Below, piece after piece: positions 1 to 12,765 of a stretch of DNA of 64,000 bases. The stretch lies in assembly GCA_022497145.1 (NCBI GenBank), contig MU385869.1:372001-436000 (forward strand), in the 5' to 3' direction. Position numbers and translations under genes: made by a program. A model generated the notes under the pieces. The model had not been told where the DNA came from. It made no database searches and worked only from the letters and a program-made list of their open reading frames with translations. How positions within the stretch are numbered: position 1 is the first letter of the stretch; every line of letters starts with the position of its first letter. The stretch is from Rostrohypoxylon terebratum. Lineage: Eukaryota; Ascomycota; Sordariomycetes; Xylariales; Hypoxylaceae.

Positions 1-1471
1 TCGTTCTCGAGTTGTGCATTCAGATTCTGGGACCTCTCCAAATCCGCATTCGTTCTCGACATATCCTCTTGGAGGTTCTCGAGTCGACTCTGAAGATCTT
101 GATGAGACACCCGTAAAATAGTAAGCTCGTCGCTCAACTTCTTATTCCTTGCCAATAATAATTGTTCTAGTGTGTCGCCCTTCCCTTTTTGGACGGAGCC
201 GTTGGACTCCGAAACGGCTAGTACGTCGTCGTCATCACCCGTCGCGAACTCGATACTCTTCAGTACCTCAAGCTCTTGCTTAATATCCTCATAGTCGTTC
301 CACTTTTGAACCTTGGTCTTCAAACTATCACGTTCCTCCTTCAGAAGACCGACCTCCCGTTCCAAGCCACGTAATTTGGTATCGATGTCCCTCTTGAAAG
401 CTTCTTTCTCAACCCTTGCGGAGTCAAGCTTACGGATGAGAGATGAATTCTCCGACCTCATACGAATATATCCGGGATCGTCTTCTAAGACAGGTGCTTG
501 CGCGGGAACCTGAGATTTAGACTGAGCGAGTTCTAATCGTAGCTGTTCATTTCGAGCTTCCACCTCGGCAAGTCTGGCGCTGGTTCTCTCCAAGTCAGAG
601 TTGACCATTTCCAGCTCTGCGCTTGTAACGTGGCCATGCCTACCCTCGTCATCTACGTTTTCGGACCCCTTTAGACGTTGGTTTACCTCGTAGCTAGCCT
701 TGATTTCGTTGATGAGCCTCTCTTGACTCTCGATTTTCTCTTCTAATGCCTTCTCTTTCGCTGCCCAGTTGTCCTTCTTCTCGTCTACGACTGCGGCCCA
801 CGACGCCTCCACTTCTTTAACCTTAGTCTCGAGATTGCTTTCCAGCTGCTTCCTGTTAGCACTTTCCGACTGCAATTTCGACTCGGTCTCCTCTAGCTGC
901 AATGTAAGCTTAGCGACATTGTTCTGTAGGTGCTGATTTTCTTCGGTAAGCTTCGGTAGGGTGTCCTCGGCTACAAGCATAGAATCGACGGAGGCTTCCA
1001 GCAAAGGATACGGATCTGGTGCATTCTCGAGGGCGGAATAGACCTGTAGAAAAGCGGAATTGGTGGCTTTGGAATGATTAGTGAGGAGATCGATGAATGT
1101 CTGGTAGGCTTTTAGAAGGCCTTTGTATTCGGTTAATTTGGTCGCGTCGTCTAGCTTTCGAAAGTCTTTCGTCTTCTGGGCAAGGTCTTTTCGCTGGACG
1201 GTCGAGTCTCGCTGGAAAGCCACAATGTCTGAAGCAGTGTTGTCGAGATCCGACATTAATGAGCCTAAATCAATGTCTATCAAGAATTAGCACCGGGTGT
1301 AGCGGCAATAATATTGCTAGTAACGCAACGCAAGCGCATACTTCTCCATGCAGAAATAGCATGCTGGAACTGATTGGTTCCATCCGGACTCGAGTTGTCT
1401 GTTTGTCCACCACCGGCAGGTTGCGGTGCTGACGGTTGCGCGGCCTTGGGCGGCTTAGATACGTGGGCCAT
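1..1471 (-). CDS. COY1: CASP/Coy1-family Golgi coiled-coil protein (3' part off window)
   Basis: N-terminal part of a golgin-like protein; the C-terminal CASP domain and membrane anchor expected of the family lie beyond base 1. Two exons are visible (1342-1471 and <1-1276) separated by a 65-bp intron with donor GTATGC and acceptor GATAG. The protein opens with MAHVSKPP, a short Pro/Gln linker, then the family's conserved N-terminal block (IDLGSLMSDLD, DFRKLDDATKLTEYKGLLKAYQ, PYPLLEASVDS), followed by about 300 residues of heptad-like Glu/Lys/Leu coiled coil. In yeast and animals CASP/Coy1 sits in Golgi membranes and works in intra-Golgi retrograde tethering. The ATG at 1471 is the only plausible start before in-frame stops. 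It shares a 640-bp divergent promoter region with the VPS3-like gene. Family assignment rests on recognised conserved blocks; cellular role is inferred. Confidence 0.85.
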
Positions 1472-2112
1472 CTTTTTCTTTCAGGACTGGAGGTTGGCAG
1501 GTTGTCGCTGCCACAGTTATCGTATCATCAGATATAGACTAGCAAGAGAACTGATGCACGGGTAATACACGATTCGGAACGATAGGGGACGACGTTTAGA
1601 TCAAAGGGAATTGTTGGGTGTTAGGTGTTGAGCGTGTTGAGCGTGTTGAGCGTAGGACTTTGACTTAGAATAAGGATTAAATTATGAAGTTTAACGTGTT
1701 CCTTCCGTCGCATCTGAAGTGCCAAATGCATCCATGCATCCATGTGCAGGGGTCCACCAGCTGGTTTTACTGTATTACAGCGGGTGAAGAGCGGGTGAAG
1801 AGCTTGAATAAACCACCTTACCCACTATAATTGTCCCTGAGACCCCTGAAAGGACAGAGCCTATCAGAGCCTGCTTTTAGAGATTTAAGGTTGCTAAGTC
1901 AGTGCTAAGTTGAACCTACGTAATCCTAGCCTGGGAAACTCCACTGAAGTCTGAAGTTCAGCTTCCAGTTTCAGCACGACCTTGGCTAGTAGAATCACTC
2001 TTCCTTTCACTTACAACCACGGTCCACTACAGCATACAATAATAATCTAATGACGTACGACAGGGCGCGAATATGAAAGATATCGACATATTATGATGCT
2101 GCCACCTTTGCC
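1472..2112. promoter_or_regulatory. Divergent intergenic region (CASP / VPS3-like)
   Basis: Non-coding 641 bp between two divergently transcribed genes. It contains a short tandem run of GTGTTGAGC (three units near 1628-1652), a repeated GAGCGGGTGAA pair near 1787-1804 and a repeated GCATCCAT near 1728-1742. No further gene seen. Confidence 0.6.
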
Positions 2113-5100
2113 ATGGCCTCCAATCCTCAAGGCGACAAGCAATCGCTAAAGGAGTTTGATGTGGGACCTTTTGTGCTCCGTACTTTATTCGAAGATGTTC
2201 CACTGTCAGAAGATGGCACCAAGGACGATATCAAGATCAATTGTGTTGAATACCTAGGTACGCATAACATACACCTACGATCCTCTCCAAAGTCTATATC
2301 AGCAGCTAACGGTCTCTTTTTTTAAAAGATGATCATCTATATGTAGGAACATCTGATTCCGAACTTCTTCACTTCTTCCAGATCCCCCCGGATCCCGGTG
2401 ACAAATCCAGCTCGCCGACATTCATTCTCGCCTCACGATTGCGCCCAGCCTTCGCCGAATCTGCGAGCACGTCTAACTTCACTCGGCCCGGTGTGCAACA
2501 GATTCTATTACTACCAACCGTTGGCAAAGCTTGCATTCTGTGCAATTGGACCGTCACATTTTATTCACTCCCCGAGCTAAGCCCTGTCTTTGGTTCTACA
2601 CAAGTTAAGAATTGTAATTGGGTTGGCGGCATAGATCTTAATGAATTGAGCGTTGATAACGATGGCCAGGGGGACCCAACGGGCGTGACTATACTATTGT
2701 CCTTGAATCGAAAGATTCAAGTTGTTAGTATCGCCGATGGAGCTCGTCCTATTAAGAAGATCGACTTCGCCGGAAGCACAATATCAGTGAGAAGGGATTC
2801 GATCGCGTGTGTAGCTGATTCCCGAAGCTATGCGCTACTCGAGATCAACCAGCAGTTGAAGATCCCTTTGATGTCAATTTCCTCACTGGACGAGGCCGAA
2901 CCTGGCAATATCGTTGGCCAGGCCCAGCATATCTCAGGAAGTGCTGGTGGACTAATACGAAGCAACTCTTCCACCCAGTCTCGTTCTCAGACGTTAAGTC
3001 CTGATCCCCCTGCTCACAAACGCGGAACCAGCCTCGGCGATTTTATCACAGGCGCCACCCGAAGACAGGAACCCCGGGCTAGCGAAGATGACGAGCCTAT
3101 ATCCCGCGGCGCAACTCCGCCTGTGATGGAGGCTGGTCAAAAAACACCCGATGAATCAGCACCAGACGGTGCAACCAAGAGCCAGACGAACCGACCAGCT
3201 CCGACCGGTAGGCCGCAGCCAGGTTTTCTCAAACCTCTGATTGTGTCCCCGACTCCGGAGGAGTTCCTCCTAGTTACCGGCACAGGCCCACTAGAACCGG
3301 GAATTGGGATGTTCGTAAATCTAGACGGAGACCCAACAAGGCCTACCATCGAATTCGACCGATACCCTAAGGAGATTGTCGTCGATGGGGGGTCTATAGA
3401 TCCATCTTCATCGCGAACTTCTCTTAGCCTGGAAGATGATGGATTTGTTCTTGCGTCAATGGGGAGGGATTTTCCTGACGGTGTTCACTACGGCCTGGAG
3501 ATCCAACGATGGGATGCCGACGTTGCTGAGGGTGAGGTGGCAAAATACTGGCTTGAACCACCAAATGTCGGCTTAGTTGTCAGCTCTCAGCAAAGCATAG
3601 GAATAAGATCATTACGTGGCACCCAAGACACAAGTTTTTCGGAAATCGTGGATAAATTGTGTCGACGGAGATTCAAGCCGTTTTCTTCCAGTGGCCTGAG
3701 TACTTCGACTATGTCACTGCGAACTGTCGACTCGCGAACAGCATCTTCGATGGAGAGACTATCTAAAGAAAAGGAGCTCTTTGAAAGAGATACTGATTCT
3801 TCAGGTGAAGACTTTTTACCAGATTCTTGGCAGGCTACGCGGAATGCTGAAGAACAGGAATTTGCTCGTCGTCTTGCCGGAACCTCGGCTCGATTAGCTG
3901 TATGGTCCGGGAAGAACATCTGGTGGGCCATTCGAAATCCGTTAATTTTGAGGTTGGATGCGCAGTTGGAAGCAACAGTCGCGGCGTCAGATCAAGCATC
4001 CTCCATACGGCAAAATCTATTTACCATCTTGAATTCTTTTCGCGGTCAGGATGCGACGTCAGAATTGGAATTTCTAACATTTAGCTACATACGACAACGA
4101 GCAGGAATACTCTTGCTGACAAGTTTCCTCAAGTCAGAAGAAACTCCCTTTTCCGAGTCAGAACTCCGAGCTATGGAGGAAATACTGGTGGACAGCCTCC
4201 TCGACCCTCGAGTTGTTTTATCACTTGTACCTGGTGTTCGTAATGAGGTTATCGAGACAAAACGAGGTATATGGATTTTTGGAGGCGTGAAGTCAACTGC
4301 CGAGGAATTCATTTCGACCAGGGATTTCGATAAGGACAGTTCGACCATGAGCGCGTTATCGCAGCCGGTATTGCATTTTCTAAGACGCTTCCTGACTGCT
4401 TGGCGACGCAAGAAGGGCTTCGGTAGCATACCAGATGAACATGAAGTCTTCCGCACAGTTGACGCGGCTCTGCTGGCTGTTCTGCTTGAATTGGACAAGC
4501 ACTCAAGCCCCGGTCCAGCCAAAGCAAGATCTGTTCGCGCAGATTTATACGAGCTGGTAGACACAGGGGTCGATTGCTTTAATAGGGCAGAGACCTTGGT
4601 GGAGTCTTACCATCGTCTTTATGTTCTCAGTAGACTCTACCAAAGCCGCAAAATGGTAGCAGACGTCTTAGCTACCTGGAAGCGTATTATTGAAGGAGAA
4701 AGGGACGATGGAGGGGAATTAGCTGACGGCGAACAGCGGGTGCGCGAGTATCTCTCAAAAATTAGCAACCAAGCACTGGTCCAAGAATATGGAATCTGGC
4801 TTGCGAACCGAAACCCAAAGCTTGGTGTTCAAGTCTTTGCCGAAGATAAGGGCCGTGCTCCAAAGTTCGAGCCGAGCCAAGTCGTCCAGCTTCTGAGGGA
4901 AAAGGCTCCGGATGCAGTAAAGTACTACTTGGAGTACCTTGTATTTGGCAAAGGCCATACCGTATACGTCAATGAGTTGATCATGTTTTATCTAGATATC
5001 GTGATCACTCGCCTTCGAACATCACCCGAACACCGCGAAGTAGTGAAGTCTACTTATGCGGCATACCGTGCCTTACACCCTCCGAAGCCCACATACCGCC

Positions 5101-5786
5101 AATTCCTAACGGATAACGCCCCCGTTGATGACGAGGCTTGGCATAGCCGATTACGACTTTTACAACTTCTTGGTGGTAGCCATAATTATGACCAAGCAGT
5201 CATCAGAGACCGAATCGCAAGCTTGAATAGCACAGCCGAAGATCTCCTCGTACCCGAAACAATAATATTAGACGGGCGAGAACGGAATCATGAAAATGCA
5301 TTACGGTTACTAGTCCACCGGCTTGGGGACTATGATACGGCCGTGTCATATTGCCTACGTGGCGGGGCCAGCATATATACCATTTACCAGGCTCCGCAGA
5401 GTCAACCGCCTCCGAGCCCAGAGAATCACAAAGGACCAAAACGTCGCGATAGCATGCCGCCGACACAAGATCAGCAAGCACGACTCTTTCGCGCCTTACT
5501 CGGCGAGTTCCTTGAATTAGAGGATGTCAGCGACCGTGTGGAGCAGACCGGCCTGTTACTGGATAAGTTTGGTGGATGGTTCGATGTTGGCGACGTCCTT
5601 TCCGTCATCCCAGATACTTGGAGTGTAGATTTGATCGCAGGATTTCTGGTGAAAGCCCTGAGGCGGATCGTGGTGGAGAAAAACGAGACGTCGGTTGCGA
5701 GGTCACTCAGCTCGGCGCAAAACCTCCAAACGCAACAGGATCTAATTGTAAGAATCGAGGAGAAGGGGCCTAGTATTGAAACCTAG
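2113..5786 (+). CDS. VPS3: Vps3/Vps39 (TGFBRAP1)-family endosomal tethering subunit
   Basis: Large CNH-domain tethering protein, probably the Vps3 subunit of CORVET, which bridges Rab5-positive endosomes. Two exons (2113-2257, 2329-5786) joined across a 71-bp GTACGC...AAAAG intron give 1200 residues. Splicing restores the conserved string KINCVEYLDDHLYVGTSDSE, the first blade of the citron-homology propeller. The propeller runs to roughly residue 340 and is interrupted by a disordered Ser/Pro-rich insert near 195-290. The middle (about 720-930) matches the Vps39/TRAP1 helical domain (e.g. YLVFGKGHTVYVNELI), and the end (VLSVIPDTWSVDLI) resembles the Vps39 C-terminal domain. Start ATG lies in CCATGG. 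Vps39/Vam6 of HOPS is the main alternative; KINC and LLHFFQIPPDP at the N-terminus fit the Vps3/TGFBRAP1 branch better. No splice defect or internal stop is seen. Confidence 0.78.
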
Positions 5787-6252
5787 GGCCAACTTATTGT
5801 ATGTATTGCATGATGACTAGATGATGAAATACAATGGGTATCACAGCACCCCTACGTATTTCTGTGACTACCGAACTACCTAGGAGTACTTGCAGGTAGG
5901 TTGTAGACTTATCCCAAGAGTATTTGCACCTCGGTTTCAACTGATAATATTAGCAGATCAGATGAAAATTGTTTGCCGGGTGATTTTGCTTTCTTTTATT
6001 AAATATTGGATATTCCATGATGTATGTATCTAAGGTAATGCTAACACACCAAACCCTTGCAAAACATCGCCGACTCCGACGAATGCTACGACGGTCTCAT
6101 AAGCCCAACGCCACTATGGCAAGCCAAATGCTTTTCATCTCCAAGTGCGCCTAGCCTCCCAGCCTAGCTCTTTTTCCGCTTCCCCGGTACCTCCGCCAGC
6201 ATGTCTCATAACTCATTTATTATTTAGTAGTACGTATTAAATGTGTGGACGT
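5787..6252. other. Convergent 3' intergenic region
   Basis: 466 bp between the 3' ends of the VPS3-like and BCS1-like genes. AT-rich, with probable polyadenylation regions for both; no gene, RNA or repeat recognised. Confidence 0.5.
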
Positions 6253-8394
6253 CTACTGCACCTGCATGATCTTGCTTTTCAGCTTCTTCTGCTTGATGTA
6301 TCCCTCGACCCACATATCGACCTCGTCGAGCGCCTTGCGGGGGTGCTTCTTGCGCTTGAGAAGGTACCCCTGGATCTGCGCGGGCGAAAACTCGCTGTCG
6401 GGGATCTTGTTGCCGAATTCCCTGGCTATGATGGGCAGCTCGTCCACCGAGATGTCCAGATCGCCCGGATCGTTCAGGCTGAAACCATTAGCCTCCTTCG
6501 CGCCGCCGTTCATCTCTTTCGCCGTCGTCATTTGGGCGGTTTGAGCAGCACCCGTCTTCCCCTCAACGCCAGCCCCCGATCCCGGACATGAGGTCGGCGT
6601 CCCGTTCGTCTGCGCAGTACACGAGGGCGCGGACGTGCCCTCGTACATGCGGATGAACAGCTCCCTGGCCTGCTCCTGCGTCGCGTTCGCGAACGCGACT
6701 TGCAGGTCCACGCGCCCGGGCCGGATCAGCGCGTCGTCGAGCTGCTCCGGCGTGTTCGTCGTCATGATCAGCACGCGCCCTTCGTGCGAGGCCACCCCGT
6801 CGATCGCGTTCAGCAGCCCCGACAGCGAGATCCCCGTCTTCTTGTCCGCGTCGCCTTCCTGCTTCAGCGCCTTCGCTAGGTCGCTTACTTTCCAGTCGCC
6901 CTTGAGCTCCGCGTTGGATGGCGCGGTGGACTTGTTGGGGTTGTGGGGGTTGCGGGAGGAGGAGGGGGGGGAGTCGCCGTCGTCTTTGGTAGCGGGGCGG
7001 CGGAGCCCGGCTGTGTCGATGTCTGAGGGGCTCGTTAGCGCGCGGGTGCTCAGTATTAGGAAAAAGGGGGAAGGGGGGATTTTACCTTCCAATAACACGA
7101 TACACCGTCTCGGCAGGGACCCGAACAAGCTACTCAGATCCTCCTCCGTCAGGCTCGGCTCCAACAAGCTAATCACGTGTATATCCAAGCCGAAGATGCC
7201 TGCGAGCGCGAACGACAAGGACGTCTTCCCGGTGCCGGGAGGCCCGTAGAACAGATACCCCCGACGCAGCGGGATCCCGCGGTTAGCGTACCAGCGCGGC
7301 GTCTCGGGGTGCAGGTACTCGTTGATGTCGGCGAGCACCTGCAGCTTCTGCTTCTCGTCCAGCACGACGGTGCGGATGTCCCGCACCGGCCGGTTCGCGA
7401 CCTGGTGCCAGCTGCACCGCCCCGCGTACCGCCGGTTGTACATGCTCGGCCGCTTGACGATCGTGCGCGCTTGGTGGTCCCGGTAGTACTGCGCCTTGGC
7501 GTGCGCCAGCAGCTGCTTGATGGGCTCTACGCGCGCGCGCAAGGATGAGGTCAGCGCAGGGTTGCGGGCCGAGGTAGGAGGATAAGGCTTGGTGAGTGAG
7601 GAGAGAAGGGGGCTGGCTGGATGCGGTTGTGATTGGTGCTCTTACCCGGACTTCTCCAAAAACACGATATTACTATATCCTCCTGGTCTTTCAGAACTTG
7701 TCCGATGCTCGTGTCGTCGAAGACGGACTCCCGCTTGCGCTGGAGCCGGAAATATTGACCCTTCCACCAAAAACCGTGGAGACCTATCGACGGGCTGTAC
7801 TGCGGCGGCTTCAATTGAGTATTAGCGAGATCCCAATGGCGTGATTTTGAGACTCCGAAATAGGATGATAATCACGAGGAAGGCTGGTAAGCTTACAGCT
7901 CGAGCTTCTTGATTCGAGAAGTTGAGGTACCGACCGCTATTATCCCTTGCCAAATTGGATGCGTCTTCGAATTCCCATGCTCTCTTACTCGCGGTTTCGG
8001 CCAGTAGAGCTCTTGAGTTCACTATCTGAGGCTGGGAGGCCAACCATTCCATAAGATGCGAGTAGATATCATCGCTGTTGAAGATGTGAATGCTGCACAT
8101 AAAATGGCTGATAATGATGTTGTAAATGCCCGTGTATAGCTGATGGAACAGCTTATTAAACGCCCAGAGAACACCAATAGTGGTAAGTATGTATGATGGC
8201 TCAATTCCTAGCTTGTTTCCTATAAACGCGTAGATGGGAGCGAACCCTCGGAGTCCGACGAGGCCCAGGATACTCTCCACAACCTTGGCGTGTGGCGTAT
8301 TATCCGTCGTATTATTTCCGGATGTAGCCGATATGTTGAGTCCTACGTTCGGAAGCAGATTGTTGAGAACGCCACTATAATCCATCTTTCTCAA
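6253..8394 (-). CDS. BCS1-like AAA ATPase
   Basis: Membrane-anchored AAA+ ATPase of the BCS1 family; the founding member translocates the Rieske Fe-S protein across the mitochondrial inner membrane. Four exons (7897-8394, 7646-7808, 7086-7526, 6253-7022) give 623 residues. Exon 1 holds a hydrophobic anchor near residues 45-90. Exon 2 carries the BCS1 N-domain hallmark YSPSIGLHGFWWKG, and exons 3-4 the AAA core: Walker A GPPGTGKTS near 315-323, Walker B IVLLEDIDTAG near 362-372 (rebuilt only after splicing) and MTTNTPEQLDDALIRPGRVD. A Ser/Pro/Asn-rich insert follows Walker B. Exons 3-4 are strikingly GC-rich relative to neighbours. Filamentous fungi carry several BCS1 paralogues, so orthology with true Bcs1 is not claimed; the divergent N-terminus suggests a paralogue. 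Confidence 0.88.
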
Positions 8395-10067
8395 GTATCA
8401 AAGCTTGCGCTTGCTAGACGGCAGGCCAATGATAGACGGTTCGACGAGAAGGCTAAAACTTGGTCAGTAAATGTTAGGGTTATATATCTGAGGAAATAGC
8501 AGAAAGAGCTGAAGGGAGTAGGGACATGTAGTAGGAGTTGGAATTTACAGCCTTCTCAGAACGATCGTCTGACGATGGAAGTGACACACAGCACGGGTGA
8601 AGCCACTGATCCCTCTTCCGAGAGCGAAACCGTGGCGAAGTGGCAAGATATCTACCTTAGGTAGACATGTACGAGTCGACCTGTGCAGTCGCTATTGGCT
8701 AACTATATATCTATGCAGGACTAAAACAGCCCTAGAGACGTCTTCTCAAGCACACAACCTTCAGATGTGAATATTAATATTACCGAAATTGTAAATTTAG
8801 AAGAGCAATTGATCACAGAGGGATTGCTCAAGCACCTGGGCAAGCAAGAATATATAATAATAACCTGGAAATGATTACTAACAATCTTATACCTATAAGT
8901 CCGGATTACTAGGTAGGCCCTGGTAGGTACCTAGGTAAGTGAACGCTTACCCAGGCACGTTGAGACCCGCGGCAGAGTATACTCTCCAAAAGTATGTCAT
9001 GTATTGGGTAATATAGGTACGTACAACACATACCTGCTATCAAATGATACCGTATGATCATTTCGTGAAGCTGAAAAAAATGGTTACAGCACATGAGTCT
9101 AGTTATTGTGAGTTATCAGATAGTCGTTACCATTTAATGTCACCAATTTGTGAATGTGAACAAGCCTACTTACCATACAACCTTGGCCATGTAGGTCACA
9201 CGTGAACGCCGCTGAAGGTGAAGATTAGCGATGCGAGCTAGAAGCGGGGCTATAAAAACCCCCTCGCTGCCTCGGTAGCCATATTTGGGTCTTACTTATA
9301 GGGAACGGAGTTCTGTACTCAATGCGAAAATGCGAGTCAAACAACGGGGTATTATTGCGTGTCAGATCCAACATCACAAGACTCGACATCTACGAGGGAT
9401 GACCCACAGGCAATGAGCCTCCTAACTTCTTGGTATCCAATCCGGAGTCAGTCCTACGTATTACGGTCCGAAGAAACTACTATCCAGAAGCCGGCCCGAA
9501 TGCTCAAGCAAAGTGACTACATGCATTTAGTATATATATTCTGGGACTCCTGGTGTTGATGGGTATGGAATGGTCTTCCTTATTTTTCTCACATAGTTTT
9601 TCGATCGCGCACCAGTTCTGTAGTAGCATGGATTCGCCAACCAACATGCGTTGTCTAATGTGGATTTATTAAGTGTCTTGCGTCAACTAAGCGCTAGCGC
9701 TCGAGACAAGAATGAGGCATCGAAGTGAGGTGACATTGATCAATATCGGTGAGGAGATACCCTCCCTAAAACTAAGTAAGTTTGTAGGCTCGGGAGTTAA
9801 GCGAGTAAGAACGAACCTCATCTTACGACGCTAACAATATGCCGCCTTTCTTCGTACAAGCGACTAACGCCTCGAATTTCCGCATTAAGAGGTTCGTGAA
9901 GTCCAAGGCTCTGTCTCGATGATGACCCCTCAATCTGACTCAAGATTAGGGCCAACAACTGTTTCCGTTGGAATCCGACGGTGCCGCATCTTGCGAACAA
10001 GAAAAATTCGCGTCCGTGACCAAATAGAATTGTATATTCTGTTTCGACTCTTCGTGGCTGTTGGCAT
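8395..10067. other. Intergenic region upstream of BCS1-like, downstream of PWP2
   Basis: 1673 bp with no supported gene. It contains short TAGGTACCTAGGTAAG-type words near 8920-8940 and AT-rich stretches. The longest open frames (about 100 codons, 9818-10144 minus) overlap the PWP2 3' end and show no domain or sensible codon pattern. Holds the BCS1-like promoter and PWP2 3' UTR. Confidence 0.45.
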
Positions 10068-12765
10068 TCACGCCTTGCTATTAGCTTGCCCAAGTAGATA
10101 ATCGACCAAGTATGCGTTTTCGTCTGCCAAGTGTTTGATTTCATTTCGCGTCCTTGTTATCGCTCTCGCGACAACTCGGAGCTCAACGTCCACTTTACTG
10201 CGATTTGCAGCAAGCCAAGGTCCGTGCTTATCTACTAAGGACTTGATCCACAACAGGCAAAACTCGATGTGAGGCGACTCTTCGGTCTGAGCTGCGACGA
10301 ATCGTAGGAGCCTTGCGACATATACGGTCGGGAATTGTCCCACTACCAACGGGATATCCGTATGGGGTACCGACTGGAAAACTCTCTTGATTAAGCGTGC
10401 CTCGTTTAGGCGAAATGCCATGACTAAAGCCTTGAGATAATCCTTTTCATTTTCGAGAACGGCGAGAGTCGAACCTGGCGTGATTTCCATATTAAGATCA
10501 AATGGATCGAACTGGAGCTCATTATCCACACTATATATGAGGAGACCTTCCGTCGATGCGGCACAGAATGCAGTACCCGCAGGCGAGAAGCCTACACTGG
10601 TCACTTTGACTTCGGGGAGCTTCTTTCTAGCAGATGGATCACCACCTCTCTTGGAACCAGGTAAGGACTTGTCCTTCCGGGCCTCGCGGTCGGAAAGATC
10701 GGTCTCGTCATCGAGTATCCCTTCCGGACCGGCCTCGGTGAGCAACTTGCTATTCAAGAACTCCTGCGTTCCCGATAGGGAAAGGTTGACACTGACGGTA
10801 AACTTTTTCAGGAGAACCATAGTGCTGACAGAATAGAGGCAAATATATTTGCTATTTCCTGCCGCCAAAATACAACTCCCGTCTGTGCTATATCGTATGG
10901 TGTTAAAACTTTTGGTGCCAGCTACATTAGCGGCGGTTCTGCGATCGGTCACCTTTCGGCCCCCTGATACGTCTCGTCGTCCATCAAGGCCCGACACTTG
11001 CTCAGCGTCGGATACAGACCAAAATGATAGTTGGCCGTCCAAAGTGGATATTGCAATTTGTGCGGAATCTGGTCGTACGGCTATATCCAGAACATCAGCT
11101 TGTAGTTGCAGAGGTTCACTAGTCTGTGTACGATTGAATATGGACCACATCCTAGCTGTCCGATCCCAACTTCCGCTGAATAGAGTACTGCCATTCGGCG
11201 AGAATGCCAACGAGCAAATAGGTCCTTCATGGCCGGCCAATTGGTCGAGTAATTGACCAGTCTGCACAGACCAAATGTGGACATCAAATGAGTCCAAAGA
11301 TCCAGCGGCGACGACCTCACCGCTGGGGTCGACTGCCATACAAGAAAAGGAGAGCCGACTCGGCGCGGTAAACGTTCGGAAATTTCGATATCGAACAAGA
11401 TCCCATGCTCGTATAGAACCATCTAAGCTCGAAGTGAAGAGCACATTACCCTTCTTCGCAAACTCACACGCGGTCACACCACTCGTATGTTCGGTGAATG
11501 TGACTATGCAGAAACCAGAGTCGACATCCCACACCTTGATTTTCCCGTCATCGGCTGTGGTGATGATACGCTTCCCATCAGGAGAGTAGACCAAAGAATT
11601 CATGGAGTCAAAGTGACCTTGCTGTTTCAAGATATAAGATTCAGACTGCCATTCCCAAACGAGTAATTGGCCCAGTTTAGACGCTCCAAAGGCCAGCCAC
11701 TCTCCGCTCTTATTTATCGTGACGAAGTCAATTTCGTTCTGCGATATGCTAAGGGTGTGAATCTTGTTAAAGTCGGGCATCTCGTATAAACCGAATATTC
11801 CATTCGAGAAACCGGCAACTAGGAGGTTAGATTCAGGATGGAACGCAGCACATTTGACACTAGCACTGCCCTGCATGAAATAGTGCTTCTGTACAATTCT
11901 CCAACGCTCGTCCGCATCAACATCAACATCCATATCGTCATTCTCATCCGGGGGCGGCGCATTGGGATGCCTCGTATATTGCCAGTCAAAAACGGAACCG
12001 TCTTTACTGACGGTGTATATGGTTTCTTGATCATTGGAGAACCAAGCACCGATCACAGCCTGCTTGTGGCCCGACAGGACTGTTGGGATGAAGCCTTCCT
12101 CGGCGTCTAAACTCCATATCCGAGCTGTAAGATCTTTAGAGGCAGTTAAAAAGAAACGCGAATCTCTTGACCACTCAATGTGACGAACATCATCAAAGTG
12201 ACCCATGTGAGTGTGATGTCGAACGAAAGGCGCAAATTCCAACTCTCCGTTCGAATGGGAGTCTGGGGTTGACGGAACTTGCCATACTTCTGTTTTTCGA
12301 CCGAGTCCCACGGCAAAATGGCGTCCTGATGGAGAGAAAGCGAGGGCTGTGACGGGAGATCGGAATGAAAAATGGTAAATCGATATTCGCCGCGGGACAT
12401 TGGTCAAGATTGCGTGCCCATCTTCGTCAACAGAAAGTAGAAGATTACCCCGCGGTGTCAGACCAATTCTCGAGATATTCTTTCTATGCGCAAAAGGGAA
12501 AGTGTAGGATTTGTTGCTATAAGACGTAGATTGTTAATAACTTATAGTTCTCGAAATGCAGATAGCTATGAAGCGACTTACTCTACGAGATTGAAAACCG
12601 TGACTCGATTTCCTACGGGTGAAAACAAGCTGGTTCCGTCAGGGCTATACAATAGATTGCCCTGGCAGTAGACGGTTCCAAGAAGGTTGGAAAACTAATT
12701 TGATATAAGTAGTGAATAATGGTATTCTAGATTATTGGAAAACTTACTTTGAAATCCGTCTTCAT
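10068..12765 (-). CDS. PWP2: Pwp2/Utp1, WD40 component of the SSU processome
   Basis: Nucleolar U3 snoRNP (UtpB complex) protein needed for early 18S rRNA processing. Three exons: a tiny 18-nt first exon (12748-12765, MKTDFK), 12582-12694, and 10068-12516, giving 859 residues (yeast protein about 920). The spliced N-terminus reads FSNLLGTVYCQGNLLYSPDG, diagnostic for Pwp2. About a dozen WD40 repeats follow (e.g. GHFDSMNSLVYSPDGKRI, SGVTACEFAKKG, GPICSLAFSPNG), making a tandem double propeller. The C-terminal ~170 residues form the helical Utp12 domain, with the motif YLKALVMAFRLNE. A disordered acidic/basic linker precedes it. Donors are GTAAGT in both introns. Divergently paired with the septin gene. 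Confidence 0.95.

Noticed and set aside
9818..10144. 108-codon minus-strand frame overlapping the PWP2 end
   Set aside because: Out of frame with PWP2 and with no recognisable domain.
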